The translations under genes and the position numbers were made by a program. Positions 25,929-34,534 of a DNA stretch of 64,000 bases are shown here, piece after piece. The stretch spans positions 62,001-126,000 of the forward strand of contig NZ_SJTF01000010.1 in NCBI RefSeq assembly GCF_004634245.1, written 5' to 3'. Below the pieces are notes generated by a model. It was given only the letters and a program-made list of their open reading frames with translations, ran no database searches and was not told the origin of the DNA. The DNA is from Flavobacterium foetidum (GTDB lineage Bacteria > Bacteroidota > Bacteroidia > Flavobacteriales > Flavobacteriaceae). Each line of letters starts with the position of its first letter. Position 1 is the first letter of the stretch.

Positions 25929-28172
25929 ATGACCAGAATTTGCATTACATTTTTATTATTGTTTTCTGCGTATTGTAATGCATCTCAGTATCCTGCCGCT
26001 TCTGGAGCCTCTAAAAATCGAGAAAAAAAGCTTTTCTTGGCTAGAACAAAAATTAAGCTTTTGTTAGATAAAGGAAATGATTTTCTGTACAAGCCCGAAA
26101 GCTTTAAAAAAGATATGGACAGCGCCAAATCTAATTTTGATAAGGCTTTTGCTCTTAGCAACAAAATTAAGGATCAAAACCTGATCAACGAATGTATAGT
26201 AGGACATTCTGAGATTTTATTTGAAGAAAACAATTATCTGCAAGCAGAAAAAAAGCTGCACAATGTGATCAATTATTACCACGAAACAAAGCAGTTTAAA
26301 AAGGAAGCGAAAATATGGGAGATGCTCGGCGCGAGATTATTTTGGCAGACTCCAAGAAGTTTTGCAACTTTTGAGAATGCGGTAAAAACCTTTGACAAAG
26401 CTGCGCTATTATATAAAAATCTTGGTCTTCAGGAAAAATTTGCCTTCATTCTTAAATACAAGGCTGATGCACATTTAAATCAGGGAAGATTGGATCTTGC
26501 GGAAAAGGAATTGCTGCAAGTCTTAGAAGTTTACAACAAAATCGGTTATAAGAAACTGCATTTTACTTACGACCTTCTAGCTGATGTGTATCGCTTAAAA
26601 GGCGACCTGGGAAAAAGCCTTTATTATTCGCAGGCTTGTGTAAACAGCATGGAAAACGCGGGAGATTTTCGTTTTGCGCCTGTTTTCTACCAGCAGCTTG
26701 CAATTGCCTACAAAGATTTAGGTAAACACAACACTAGCATTGATTTGCTTAAGAAAGCAATCGGATTTCTAAAATCTGAAAATGAAATAGATTACTCAAA
26801 TTTATACGAGTTTATCGATTTGTTGAGTAAAGAGCTTGTACAAGAGAAAAGATACACTGAGGCGTTGCATCAGGTACAGAAAACGATTCAAGAATATCCG
26901 CCCAAAAAGAAAACTGATCAAGCCAGGATGCATGGTTCGTTGGCTTACTGTTACAATAAAATTGGTCAAGCGAAACTTGCAGAGGATCATTTTAAAAAGA
27001 TGATTAATTTGTATGAAGAAAATACTTCTTCAAATATGTACATAATCAATTTATCGGCTGCATATTTTGAATTTGGCAAATTCTACGAAGAACATAAAAA
27101 ATACGACAAGGCGAAGTATTTTTTTCAGAAATCGCTTAATTTTTCTAACGGAATCGTTGAGCTTTCACAAGTTAAGGATGCGAATTTATATTTGTTTAAA
27201 ATTGATTCTGCAAACGGAAAATACAGCAGCGCAATCAAATATTTTCAAACGTTCAAAAACCTGAATGATTCTATTTTTAATGAAAAAAAGAATAAACAGA
27301 TTGAAGAACTTCAAATTTTATACGGAATTGAAAAGAAAGAAAAGGAATTTTCTAATCTAAAACTTGCAATGGATGCCCAAAAAACAAAAAACATCCAGGC
27401 ACAAAGCACTATTAAATTTGGTGTCTGCATTGTGGTTTTTCTTTTTGTAAGCACGATGCTGTTTTGGATCAGTTATCAGTCAAAACAAAAAAACAACAAA
27501 CTTTTGGTCAGTCAAAAGAACGAAATTGATCAAAAAAATTTGGCGTTGCAAAAACTGCTAAGCGAGAAAGAATCATTGATGCAGGAAATTCATCATCGAG
27601 TAAAAAACAACCTTCAGATTGTAATGAGCCTTTTAAATTCACAGTCTTCAACTTTAAAAAACCAAGAAGCTTTTGATGCGATCCAAAAGAGTCAACATCG
27701 ATTATTTGCTATTTCACTGTTGCATCAAAAACTATATAGGACAGATATTGTCAGAGAGATCGAAATGGAAAATTATATTAGCGAATTGATGGTAAATTTC
27801 ACTTTAACGTTTGATATGCAAAATATTGATTTCCAAACTCAGATTGACCCGATACTTCTTGATGAAGCTCAGGCAGTTTCTGTCGGACTTATTTTGAATG
27901 AAACAGTAACCAACTCCATTAAATACGGTTTCCCAGAAAACAGAAAAGGTTTAATTTCTATAAAATTGGAATCGTTGGAAAATTATAGAGTAAAACTTCA
28001 AATCAAAGATAATGGAATAGGTTTTCCGAAAGATTTCAACTTTGACTCCACAGCTACTTTAGGAATAAGCCTAATAAACGGTTTAGGACAACAGCTTGAC
28101 GGTGAAGTTTCTATTTATAACGATAACGGCGCTGTTGTCGAAGTTGACTTTGTGAGGAATACCATTTCATAA
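25929..28172 (+). CDS. TPR-containing sensor histidine kinase (HisKA_2 type)
   Basis: 747 residues. Signal peptide 1-20; a long helical array of tetratricopeptide repeats from about 60 to 450, in the periplasm; one membrane helix at about 495-515; a coiled coil; a HisKA_2 domain with MQEIHHRVKNNLQIVMSLL (phospho-His near 555); and a HATPase domain with N box LNETVTNSIKYGF near 655 and G1 box DNGIGFP near 694. No response regulator is adjacent, so its partner is elsewhere. What the TPR part senses is unknown. Confidence 0.9.
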   Translation: MTRICITFLLLFSAYCNASQYPAASGASKNREKKLFLARTKIKLLLDKGNDFLYKPESFKKDMDSAKSNFDKAFALSNKIKDQNLINECIVGHSEILFEENNYLQAEKKLHNVINYYHETKQFKKEAKIWEMLGARLFWQTPRSFATFENAVKTFDKAALLYKNLGLQEKFAFILKYKADAHLNQGRLDLAEKELLQVLEVYNKIGYKKLHFTYDLLADVYRLKGDLGKSLYYSQACVNSMENAGDFRFAPVFYQQLAIAYKDLGKHNTSIDLLKKAIGFLKSENEIDYSNLYEFIDLLSKELVQEKRYTEALHQVQKTIQEYPPKKKTDQARMHGSLAYCYNKIGQAKLAEDHFKKMINLYEENTSSNMYIINLSAAYFEFGKFYEEHKKYDKAKYFFQKSLNFSNGIVELSQVKDANLYLFKIDSANGKYSSAIKYFQTFKNLNDSIFNEKKNKQIEELQILYGIEKKEKEFSNLKLAMDAQKTKNIQAQSTIKFGVCIVVFLFVSTMLFWISYQSKQKNNKLLVSQKNEIDQKNLALQKLLSEKESLMQEIHHRVKNNLQIVMSLLNSQSSTLKNQEAFDAIQKSQHRLFAISLLHQKLYRTDIVREIEMENYISELMVNFTLTFDMQNIDFQTQIDPILLDEAQAVSVGLILNETVTNSIKYGFPENRKGLISIKLESLENYRVKLQIKDNGIGFPKDFNFDSTATLGISLINGLGQQLDGEVSIYNDNGAVVEVDFVRNTIS

Positions 28173-28182
28173 ATCGATATTA

Positions 28183-28225
28183 AAAAAGAAACCTTCAAAA
28201 TTAAAATATGAAGGTTTCTTTTTTT
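28183..28225. terminator. Bidirectional terminator
   Basis: AAAAGAAACCTTCA pairs with TGAAGGTTTCTTTT; an A run and a T run flank it. It separates the converging kinase and SDR genes. Confidence 0.85.
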
Positions 28226-28239
28226 GATTGTATCGCTAT

Positions 28240-28977
28240 TTACCACGGACTTTCTTCGCTTTCGTCTTCAATATCATTGCTGAAGAATTTTCCAGTCGGC
28301 CCATTTTCATCAGTTATAGTATGTTTGACGATGAAACTCGCCGCACTTTCTACAGAACCAGGTCCACTGAAATGATTGAAATCGGTTGCTGTATAACCTG
28401 GATCTATCGCATTTACCTTAAAAGGTAAATCTCTTAATTCGTATGCCAACGTAATAGTAAAAGCATTTAATGCCGCTTTGGAAGAAACATACGAAACCGC
28501 TTTAATGGCATGATATTTCCAGCTAGGATCGCTATGTAATGTTAAAGAACCCAATCCGGAAGTAATATTGCTGATTCGCGGATTTTCAGATTTTTTAAGC
28601 AACTCGATAAAGATTTGCGTTACGTTGATTACTCCAAAGAAATTGGTGTCGAATGTATCACGAATTCCGCTTAAGTTTGCTAGAGACGCTTCTTGTGGCA
28701 AAGCACCCAAAACTCCTGCATTGTTAATTAGAACGTCAAGCTTTCCTTGCTCCTGCTCTATTATGTTTTTGGCACCTTGAATACTTTCTGTATTCGTAAC
28801 ATCAATCTGAATAGCTTTTATATTCGCAAAACCGTCTTGATTTAAGTTTTTTACCGCCTCTTCGCCTTTTGAAAGGTCACGGCTTCCTAGGTAAACAAAA
28901 AATCCTTTTTCTGAAAGCTGTTTGGCTGTTTCTAGTCCAATGCTTCTATTGGCGCCTGTAATCAATACTGAATTCAT
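28240..28977 (-). CDS. SDR-family NAD(P)-dependent oxidoreductase
   Basis: 245 residues, classical short-chain dehydrogenase. Cofactor motif ITGANRSIGLETA (TGxxxxIG) at the N-terminus, LINNAGVLG near residue 85, a catalytic Ser within ITSGLGSL, Tyr-x-x-x-Lys as YVSSKAAL near residue 160, and DPGYTATD near 193. Substrate unknown. Its promoter carries the palindrome shared with the neighbouring Crp/Fnr gene, so it is the likely regulated target. Confidence 0.92.
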   Translation of the reverse strand: MNSVLITGANRSIGLETAKQLSEKGFFVYLGSRDLSKGEEAVKNLNQDGFANIKAIQIDVTNTESIQGAKNIIEQEQGKLDVLINNAGVLGALPQEASLANLSGIRDTFDTNFFGVINVTQIFIELLKKSENPRISNITSGLGSLTLHSDPSWKYHAIKAVSYVSSKAALNAFTITLAYELRDLPFKVNAIDPGYTATDFNHFSGPGSVESAASFIVKHTITDENGPTGKFFSNDIEDESEESPW

Positions 28978-29003
28978 TTTTTATCTTTTAAAATTATCTG
29001 ATG

Positions 29004-29048
29004 CAAAGTTTCATCAATAAAAAACGAAAACATTTGCCATATGGCAAA
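29004..29048 (-). promoter_or_regulatory. SDR promoter with Crp/Fnr-type palindrome
   Basis: TTTGCCATATGGCAAA (29033-29048) is a perfect 16-bp palindrome. On the minus strand it is followed by AAACTTTG (29011-29004), one base off TAnnTTTG, with 33 bp between the two centres. This puts the palindrome near -41 of the start site, the class II activator position. The same layout is found upstream of the Crp/Fnr gene itself. Confidence 0.65.
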
Positions 29049-29055
29049 AAGCGAC

Positions 29056-29625
29056 TTAACGAATGTTTTTTCTGATACGACTTAAGGAAGATTGCGTGAT
29101 TCCGAGGTAAGAAGCCAGATAAGAAAGAGGAATCTTATTGATGACATTTGGGTATTTTTCCATAAACGAAAGATAACGAGTCGTTGCATCTTCAGAAACG
29201 AGCGGACTTCTTCTTTCAATTTTCAGCATAAGCGCTCTCGAAATTATCTTGTGCACAATTGCATCCCAGCCTATAATGGTTTGCAGCAGTTCTTCCCAGT
29301 CAGCTTTAGAAAAAACAATCATCTTGCAGTCGGTAACGGCTTGGACATAGGCCGAAGAGCAAATACTGTTATTAAAACTCTCTAAGTCAACCACCAAATT
29401 GTTTTCTTCAATAAAATATTTGGTGATCTCGTCGCCTTTATTGTTGTAATAGCAAACTCGCATTATTCCTTCTAAAATAAAACCGACTTGTACGGAAACC
29501 TTTCCGGCTTCCGAAAAATAATCGTCTTTTTTGATTTCAATTTCCTCAGCTTTTCTTGAGATTAAATCGATTTGCTGTTGGTTCAGACTTCCAAACTGCA
29601 AAATATAGTCTACTAGTTCTTTCAT
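29056..29625 (-). CDS. Crp/Fnr-family transcriptional regulator
   Basis: 189 residues: a cyclic-nucleotide-binding-like beta roll (EIEIKKDDYFSEAGKVSVQVGFILEGIMRVCYYN) followed by a long helix and a C-terminal HTH with SYLASYLGITQSSLSRIRK. No cysteine cluster for Fe-S binding and no clear cAMP phosphate-binding motif, like many Bacteroidota members. It is co-oriented with the SDR gene 78 bp downstream. Matching palindromes upstream of both genes suggest that it activates itself and the SDR. Confidence 0.9.
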   Translation of the reverse strand: MKELVDYILQFGSLNQQQIDLISRKAEEIEIKKDDYFSEAGKVSVQVGFILEGIMRVCYYNNKGDEITKYFIEENNLVVDLESFNNSICSSAYVQAVTDCKMIVFSKADWEELLQTIIGWDAIVHKIISRALMLKIERRSPLVSEDATTRYLSFMEKYPNVINKIPLSYLASYLGITQSSLSRIRKNIR

Positions 29626-29629
29626 GACC

Positions 29630-29674
29630 GAAAGTTAGGAATAACTTTTGGGCGAAAATTTGTCATTTGGCAAA
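29630..29674 (-). promoter_or_regulatory. Crp/Fnr gene promoter with its own operator
   Basis: TTTGTCATTTGGCAAA (29659-29674) differs at two bases from the palindrome before the SDR gene. TAACTTTC (29637-29630), one base off TAnnTTTG, lies with its centre 33 bp away, the same distance as at the SDR promoter. The -7 element ends five bases before the ATG, so the transcript should be nearly leaderless. Confidence 0.6.
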
Positions 29675-29712
29675 AAATGATAAAAATTATCGTTTCCTAT
29701 TCTATTATGTAT

Positions 29713-30063
29713 TTAGGTTCTTAAAATCTTTTCCATTTTTTTGCCTTTCGCCAACTCATCAACTAATTTATCTAGATATCTGATTTTTTGAATCAGTGGG
29801 TCTTCAATCTCTTCTATGCGATAACCGCAGATTACACCGGTAATTTTTACCGCATTCGGATTGAGTTCAGGGGCTTCTTTAAAGAAAGTTTCAAAATCAG
29901 ACTTTTTTTCAATCTGTTCTTTAAGTTGTTCATCATTGTATCCTGTTAACCATTTGGTTACAGTGTCTACTTCCTCTTTGGTACGTCCTTTCCTTTCAGC
30001 TTTTTGAATGTATAAAGGATACACACTCGAAAACAATAATCTATATATTCTTTCGCTATTCAT
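29713..30063 (-). CDS. DUF2200 family protein
   Basis: 116 residues, soluble. The match to DUF2200 is strong: [33 protein letters not shown], and [35 protein letters not shown] in short blocks. Function unknown. It lies 28 bp before the lipoprotein-gene start on the same strand and after a gap from the Crp/Fnr gene. Confidence 0.85.
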   Translation of the reverse strand: MNSERIYRLLFSSVYPLYIQKAERKGRTKEEVDTVTKWLTGYNDEQLKEQIEKKSDFETFFKEAPELNPNAVKITGVICGYRIEEIEDPLIQKIRYLDKLVDELAKGKKMEKILRT

Positions 30064-30091
30064 CTTTGCTTAAATTAATTCAACAATTGAC

Positions 30092-30829
30092 TTATTCTTC
30101 GATTGGATTATAATTACTAAATCGCACCAGATAATCATTAGAACCCTGATATTTTCCGGAATAAAGTTTTATTTCTTTATTGTTGCGAATGATAAAACTT
30201 TCTACGTCACCATCCATAAAATTAACTTTCGCAAATTCAGTCAGGCTGTCTTTTGTCAGTTTTAGAAATGATGTCGTTGATCCTCCGTAAACGCTCAAAG
30301 CATCTATGCAATTCAACTTTTTGTTATACTCCAGATTTGGATAGTTGTCGGAATTCTTTATCTCTACAAACTTATTTTCTTTTTTAGAAAAAATAAACAA
30401 TTTCCTGACGTCATTTGAACCTCTGGCTGCTGTGGCGTAATGAATTGTAAAATCATTTAAACCATCATTATTAAAATCTTCTATATCTGGAAGCATCGGA
30501 ATATCGCTTTCTTTGTTTAAAGTATAATTTTGAATACTTTTCCAACGCCGATTTTGCTTCTGAAAAAGCTGAATCGAAACCTTCGTAATCGTATCAGTCG
30601 TATTTTGAGTAATTTCAATTTTATATTTTCCTTTTGCAGCAATTGTAGAACTGTCTACAAAAGTTTCAGTAAACCCACTGATTATTTCGTCATCTTCATA
30701 AGGTGCGCTTTTGATGACAGTTTCTTCTTTAATGCTGTCTGTTAGGACTGTGCTATTATTAGCTTTCTCCGTTTTGTCTTTGCAAGCAATAAATAAAGTA
30801 AAAACAATAAGTAACAGCAAATTTTTCAT
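30092..30829 (-). CDS. Lipoprotein with FG-GAP/VCBS-like segment
   Basis: 245 residues. Lipoprotein signal LLLIVFTLFIAC with cysteine near residue 16, then a low-complexity KDKTEKANNS linker. A PDIEDFNNDGLNDFTIHY stretch near residue 115 resembles the calcium-binding DxNxDGxxD repeats of FG-GAP or VCBS domains. Probably exported to a membrane; function unknown. It is followed 28 bp later by DUF2200 on the same strand. Confidence 0.72.
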   Translation of the reverse strand: MKNLLLLIVFTLFIACKDKTEKANNSTVLTDSIKEETVIKSAPYEDDEIISGFTETFVDSSTIAAKGKYKIEITQNTTDTITKVSIQLFQKQNRRWKSIQNYTLNKESDIPMLPDIEDFNNDGLNDFTIHYATAARGSNDVRKLFIFSKKENKFVEIKNSDNYPNLEYNKKLNCIDALSVYGGSTTSFLKLTKDSLTEFAKVNFMDGDVESFIIRNNKEIKLYSGKYQGSNDYLVRFSNYNPIEE

Positions 30830-30875
30830 TTATATATTATTAATTTGTCTTAAAATTATAAAAATTAGTAAAGTG

Positions 30876-31259
30876 ATGGTTCTAGAATGTTATAAATTAT
30901 TTAAAGATATCGAAAAACGTCCGGGAATGTTTATTGGTGAAGTTTCGCTTGACAGAATTAAGCTTTTTGCTACAGGATATTATACTGCTCTTGTTGAAAA
31001 TAAGTTAATTATTGAATCAAAAAATGAAGCTTTCTTTGATTGGATTGCCCGCAAACTAGGTTATTATGAATCGACAGCTGGCTGGGGCAATATGATTTTG
31101 GCATACAGTCTTGGTTTTGATCCAGAAGAAATTATTTGGGAAGAGGTTTTTTCTCGTCACATAACAAAGGAAGAACATATTCAATCTATAAAAATGTTTT
31201 ACGAACTTCTTGAAGAATATAAAAATGAGATGAAGAACGAAAATAATACTACACTATAA
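30876..31259 (+). CDS. Hypothetical cytoplasmic protein, immunity-like
   Basis: 127 residues from the ATG at 30876. The open frame continues upstream to 30711, but that part lies antisense to the lipoprotein start and reads like noise. The protein begins with ECYKLFKDIEKRPGMFIGEVS, a motif I have seen in small hypothetical proteins near toxin-immunity genes, but no family is named. All-helical and acidic at the end. First of a run of small accessory genes. Confidence 0.65.
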   Translation: MVLECYKLFKDIEKRPGMFIGEVSLDRIKLFATGYYTALVENKLIIESKNEAFFDWIARKLGYYESTAGWGNMILAYSLGFDPEEIIWEEVFSRHITKEEHIQSIKMFYELLEEYKNEMKNENNTTL

Positions 31260-31301
31260 TAGAATTAAAACTATATTTATAATTCCAAATCTATTTTTTA
31301 A

Positions 31302-31982
31302 ATGCCACTGCTGCTTATGAGAAAAAATATTCTTTTTGTACTGTTAATAATTATAATATTGGTAATTGGAATCGTAATCGGCAAAACCAAAGTCTTTGAA
31401 AAACAGGCTGTGGAAGAACATAAAAAAGCGGTTATTGATTCCGAAAGCGTAAATGCAGAAATAAGATTAGAAAATAAATACCCAACCTACACCGTTTTTG
31501 GCGGACCTCCCGACCCAAAAGATCAATACAGATATATAATTGCTAGATGGTATAATTTTCGTTTTTCTGTAAACGGAACATCCTGTACCAATATAGTTGA
31601 CCATAGTGCAGATGTAAGGCACAACAATAGAACCGACAGCATTTTGCAAAGAAGAATCGGAAAGAATTGGAGAGATCTTTTTGAAAATAGCGTCGACAGT
31701 TTATATAAAGTGGATTCTTTAGCGATTTCGATTACTGAAAAAAGCATTCTAGTCAAAAACGCAATCAAACAAAAGGAAAAAACGAATAAAGCAAAATACA
31801 TTAGCTACAAAACGTATCCTACAACTGATAAAAATTTAAAAATAGTAAGCGTAGAATGGTACGGCATGATTTATAGAGACTCTACGAAAGTTAGTTTTTT
31901 AAGAGCAATTGTTGATGTCAAAAATAAAAAAGTAACTCAAATTGAAAAAGCAGAAAGAGAAGGAAATCTATTTATGTTTTAA
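31302..31982 (+). CDS. Membrane-anchored hypothetical protein
   Basis: 226 residues (221 if the ATG at 31317 is used). One N-terminal membrane helix (ILFVLLIIIILVIGIVIG), the rest outside the cytoplasm. Recognisable blocks are VFGGPPDPKDQYRY and RRIGKNWRDLFENSVDSLYK. No known family. 42 bp after the preceding gene, so likely co-transcribed with it. Confidence 0.65.
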   Translation: MPLLLMRKNILFVLLIIIILVIGIVIGKTKVFEKQAVEEHKKAVIDSESVNAEIRLENKYPTYTVFGGPPDPKDQYRYIIARWYNFRFSVNGTSCTNIVDHSADVRHNNRTDSILQRRIGKNWRDLFENSVDSLYKVDSLAISITEKSILVKNAIKQKEKTNKAKYISYKTYPTTDKNLKIVSVEWYGMIYRDSTKVSFLRAIVDVKNKKVTQIEKAEREGNLFMF

Positions 31983-32093
31983 GGATAAATAATTCTTGTA
32001 AAATATTGATTTTAAATAATAATTCAATATTTGTTCTATAATTAATTTAACTTTATTACACAAAACTAACTTCATTAAATTCAAAAATAAGTT

Positions 32094-32492
32094 ATGGAAA
32101 ATTCATCAAATGATAAAACCCCAAAAGTTACCGGAATTGGCGGTATTTTCTTTTTTTCGGACAATCCTAAAGAAACTCGTGATTGGTATTCTAAAAATTT
32201 AGGAATCGAAACCAATGACTGGGGAGCAACTTTTGAATCAAGAAAATTGGCAAATCCAGATGAAACGGAATCACTACAATGGAGCCCGTTCAAGAAAGAT
32301 GATTCCTATTTTTCTCCTTCTAAAAAAGAGTTTATGATCAATTATCGTGTCCGGAATATTGAAGGACTTGTTGAACAGCTCAAACTAAATGGTGTAACAA
32401 TTCTGGATGCAATTGAAACTTATGATTACGGAAAGTTTGTACATATAATGGATGCAGAAGGAAATAAAATAGAACTTTGGGAACCGGCTTAA
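32094..32492 (+). CDS. VOC (glyoxalase/bleomycin-resistance fold) protein
   Basis: 132 residues. Pattern of a one-domain VOC protein: ITGIGGIFFFSDNPKETRDWYSKNLGIETND in short blocks, NYRVRNIEGLVEQLK, and the final HIMDAEGNKIELWEP with a metal-ligand-like Glu. Reaction unknown. Likely expressed alone or with the next gene 26 bp downstream. Confidence 0.85.
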   Translation: MENSSNDKTPKVTGIGGIFFFSDNPKETRDWYSKNLGIETNDWGATFESRKLANPDETESLQWSPFKKDDSYFSPSKKEFMINYRVRNIEGLVEQLKLNGVTILDAIETYDYGKFVHIMDAEGNKIELWEPA

Positions 32493-32518
32493 ATAACCTA
32501 ATCTTAGAACGAAAAAGT

Positions 32519-33085
32519 ATGATAATTACTAAAAATAATAAACTTCCGCTTTACCTAGCTTCTGTTTTAGTGCTGTTGTTTGTGATTGTATTTTCGTTTT
32601 TGAGATTATTCCCTAAAACAGAAGAAATAGAAAATGTAACTTTTCATCTTTCGAATAGTTCTTACGGAAACTACAAAGCTTCAATTCTAGTGAAACTGAA
32701 TGACTCTATTATTGCTAAATCGGAAGATATCAAAACAATGAAGGATCCTGTTTTGAGTTTAAAAGATGGTTTGTATACCATTGAAGTTTCAAATCTTGAG
32801 CATGAATTTACAATCAAAAGGGAATTCAAAATTATAAATAATCAGGAAAAGTATATTTATATCAGCTTTACTAAGCTTTCGTATGATGAATTTCTGCCTG
32901 TCTATAAACAGGAATATTTCAAAAGATATATAAAAAAGAAAAAGTATACTCCTGAAGAAAAAACAGAAATCTGGAAACAAATCGACCAAAAGCTCACGTC
33001 AAAGTCTCTTAAGTTATTAGGATATTTAGAAGAAAATCCTTCTTTCAAAATAAAGATTTTTGATGAGAGTAGTATGATAGATTAG
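32519..33085 (+). CDS. Membrane-anchored hypothetical protein
   Basis: 188 residues from the ATG at 32519; an upstream in-frame ATG at 32477 would overlap the VOC gene and is less likely. One membrane helix (LYLASVLVLLFVIVFSFL) near the N-terminus, then a beta-rich region and a basic helical C-terminus (RYIKKKKYTPEEKTEIWKQI). No family recognised. Its stop lies 3 bp before the stop of the converging secreted protein. Confidence 0.65.
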   Translation: MIITKNNKLPLYLASVLVLLFVIVFSFLRLFPKTEEIENVTFHLSNSSYGNYKASILVKLNDSIIAKSEDIKTMKDPVLSLKDGLYTIEVSNLEHEFTIKREFKIINNQEKYIYISFTKLSYDEFLPVYKQEYFKRYIKKKKYTPEEKTEIWKQIDQKLTSKSLKLLGYLEENPSFKIKIFDESSMID

Positions 33086-33088
33086 CAA

Positions 33089-33637
33089 TTAGCTTCTAGA
33101 AACAAGTTCTTTACCGCCACAGTTAAGTACAAAAACATCAAAAGTTTTTTTGTTTTTCAATAATCTGAGAACTTTGCTTTTTTGTTTTTCAAAGATGCAC
33201 GAATTGACATCAATCATAAGCATTGTTTTCTCAATTTTATTAAAAGCAATAATAAATCCACGCTGTACAAATATCGTGTACGTTTTATAATCAAAATCTT
33301 CGTTGAAATTATTGTAGTTTTTCAATGCAAAATTTTGAATTTTATATTTCTGTTGTACAAAACCTTCATCACTTGTAAAAGTACATTCCAATAGAGATCC
33401 TGAATTTGAATCAATGACAAATTTATCCTTATAGGTTTCAATATAAAATGATGTTATCTTTCTGAAATTAAGATTATCAAATAAAAAATTAGGAAAAGCG
33501 GCATTTAGATCCTCTTGCGTGAGCGTCAATTCATTGGTTTTTAACTCTTTATTGAATAATATTTTTTTATAAAGACTTTCTTGAGAAAAGGCTGTAAAAC
33601 CTGCTAAAAGCAATACTAGAAAACTGTTCTTTATCAT
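33089..33637 (-). CDS. Secreted hypothetical protein
   Basis: 182 residues with a signal peptide (NSFLVLLLAGFTAFSQ). The mature part is rich in aromatic and Asn/Lys residues (FLFDNLNFRKITSFYIETYKD). It ends with NCGGKELVSRS. No domain recognised. It converges with the preceding gene with only a 3-bp gap and no room for a separate terminator. Confidence 0.65.
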   Translation of the reverse strand: MIKNSFLVLLLAGFTAFSQESLYKKILFNKELKTNELTLTQEDLNAAFPNFLFDNLNFRKITSFYIETYKDKFVIDSNSGSLLECTFTSDEGFVQQKYKIQNFALKNYNNFNEDFDYKTYTIFVQRGFIIAFNKIEKTMLMIDVNSCIFEKQKSKVLRLLKNKKTFDVFVLNCGGKELVSRS

Positions 33638-33737
33638 ATAGTTATTAAATGATTCAAATGTAAATTATTAAATATTCTAATACTAATAATTCTATATATT
33701 CGCAGCAAAATAACGACAACCCCAAATAATTAACCTA

Positions 33738-34460
33738 ATGAATGAAATTTTTAGAATAAAAGAAAATGGTTTCGATGAAGTCAGGAAGCAGGTGCTTATA
33801 AAAATATTGGTAATTGCGCTAATGGCAATGTCCTTTGGACTTCTGATTTCATTTTTTAATACAGAAAGTACAGAAGAATTCTTTGAAACGCTTCCTATCA
33901 TAATGCTATTTCTTGTTGTAAGTATGTTTATCGGATTCCGATCAGCAATTAAAAGATACAAGTCTTTTTTTGAAAGTTATCAGTTGAACTTTGCAGATAA
34001 GAATATTACTAGAGAACAACAAAAAACACCAGCATTAACAATTCAGTTCTCGGATATCCAGTCGATTTCCCAAAATAAAAAGGGAGATTATACCATAAAA
34101 GGAAAAACGGCGCACGAGACAATCTATATTCCGTCTCAAATCGAAAATAATGAGAGATTGCAGTCAAAACTAAATCAGATAAGACCTGTAACAGAGCAAA
34201 ATCAGAAAACATTTGATCAAAAATATGCCATTCCGCTCATGATTATAAACTTGGTCTGTATGGCAGTGGTGTACATTTCTTCTAATAAAATCCTTGTCGG
34301 AATCTGTGCGGTTGCTGTAAGTTTTATTTTGATCCGATCATCAATCATCATTATAAAAAACAAAAATATTGACAGCAGAACCAAAAGAGGCGTTTATTAT
34401 ACAGGATTGGTGTTGCTTTCCATCATAATTGTTGCAATAATGAAAATTGCTGCTTTTTAA
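33738..34460 (+). CDS. Integral membrane protein, YcxB-like layout
   Basis: 240 residues with two N-terminal helices (about 23-43 and 50-70), a soluble middle part (IQFSDIQSISQNKKGDYTIKGK, PH-like strand pattern) and two or three C-terminal helices. This layout resembles YcxB-like membrane proteins of unknown function; the assignment is by pattern only. Single gene with its own terminator. Confidence 0.65.
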   Translation: MNEIFRIKENGFDEVRKQVLIKILVIALMAMSFGLLISFFNTESTEEFFETLPIIMLFLVVSMFIGFRSAIKRYKSFFESYQLNFADKNITREQQKTPALTIQFSDIQSISQNKKGDYTIKGKTAHETIYIPSQIENNERLQSKLNQIRPVTEQNQKTFDQKYAIPLMIINLVCMAVVYISSNKILVGICAVAVSFILIRSSIIIIKNKNIDSRTKRGVYYTGLVLLSIIIVAIMKIAAF

Positions 34461-34466
34461 AAACAC

Positions 34467-34504
34467 AAAGACCGAATGACTTTAAAAGCATTCGGTCTTA
34501 TTTT
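34467..34504. terminator. Bidirectional terminator
   Basis: AAAGACCGAATG pairs with CATTCGGTCTT, followed by ATTTTATT. It lies between the converging membrane-protein and methionine aminopeptidase genes. Confidence 0.8.
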
Positions 34505-34534
34505 ATTGTTGTAATTTCTGTGAATTGAAGAATT

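Noticed and set aside
30711..30875. 55-residue N-terminal extension of the RPGMFIG protein
   Set aside because: It lies antisense to the start of the lipoprotein gene and reads as low-complexity noise.
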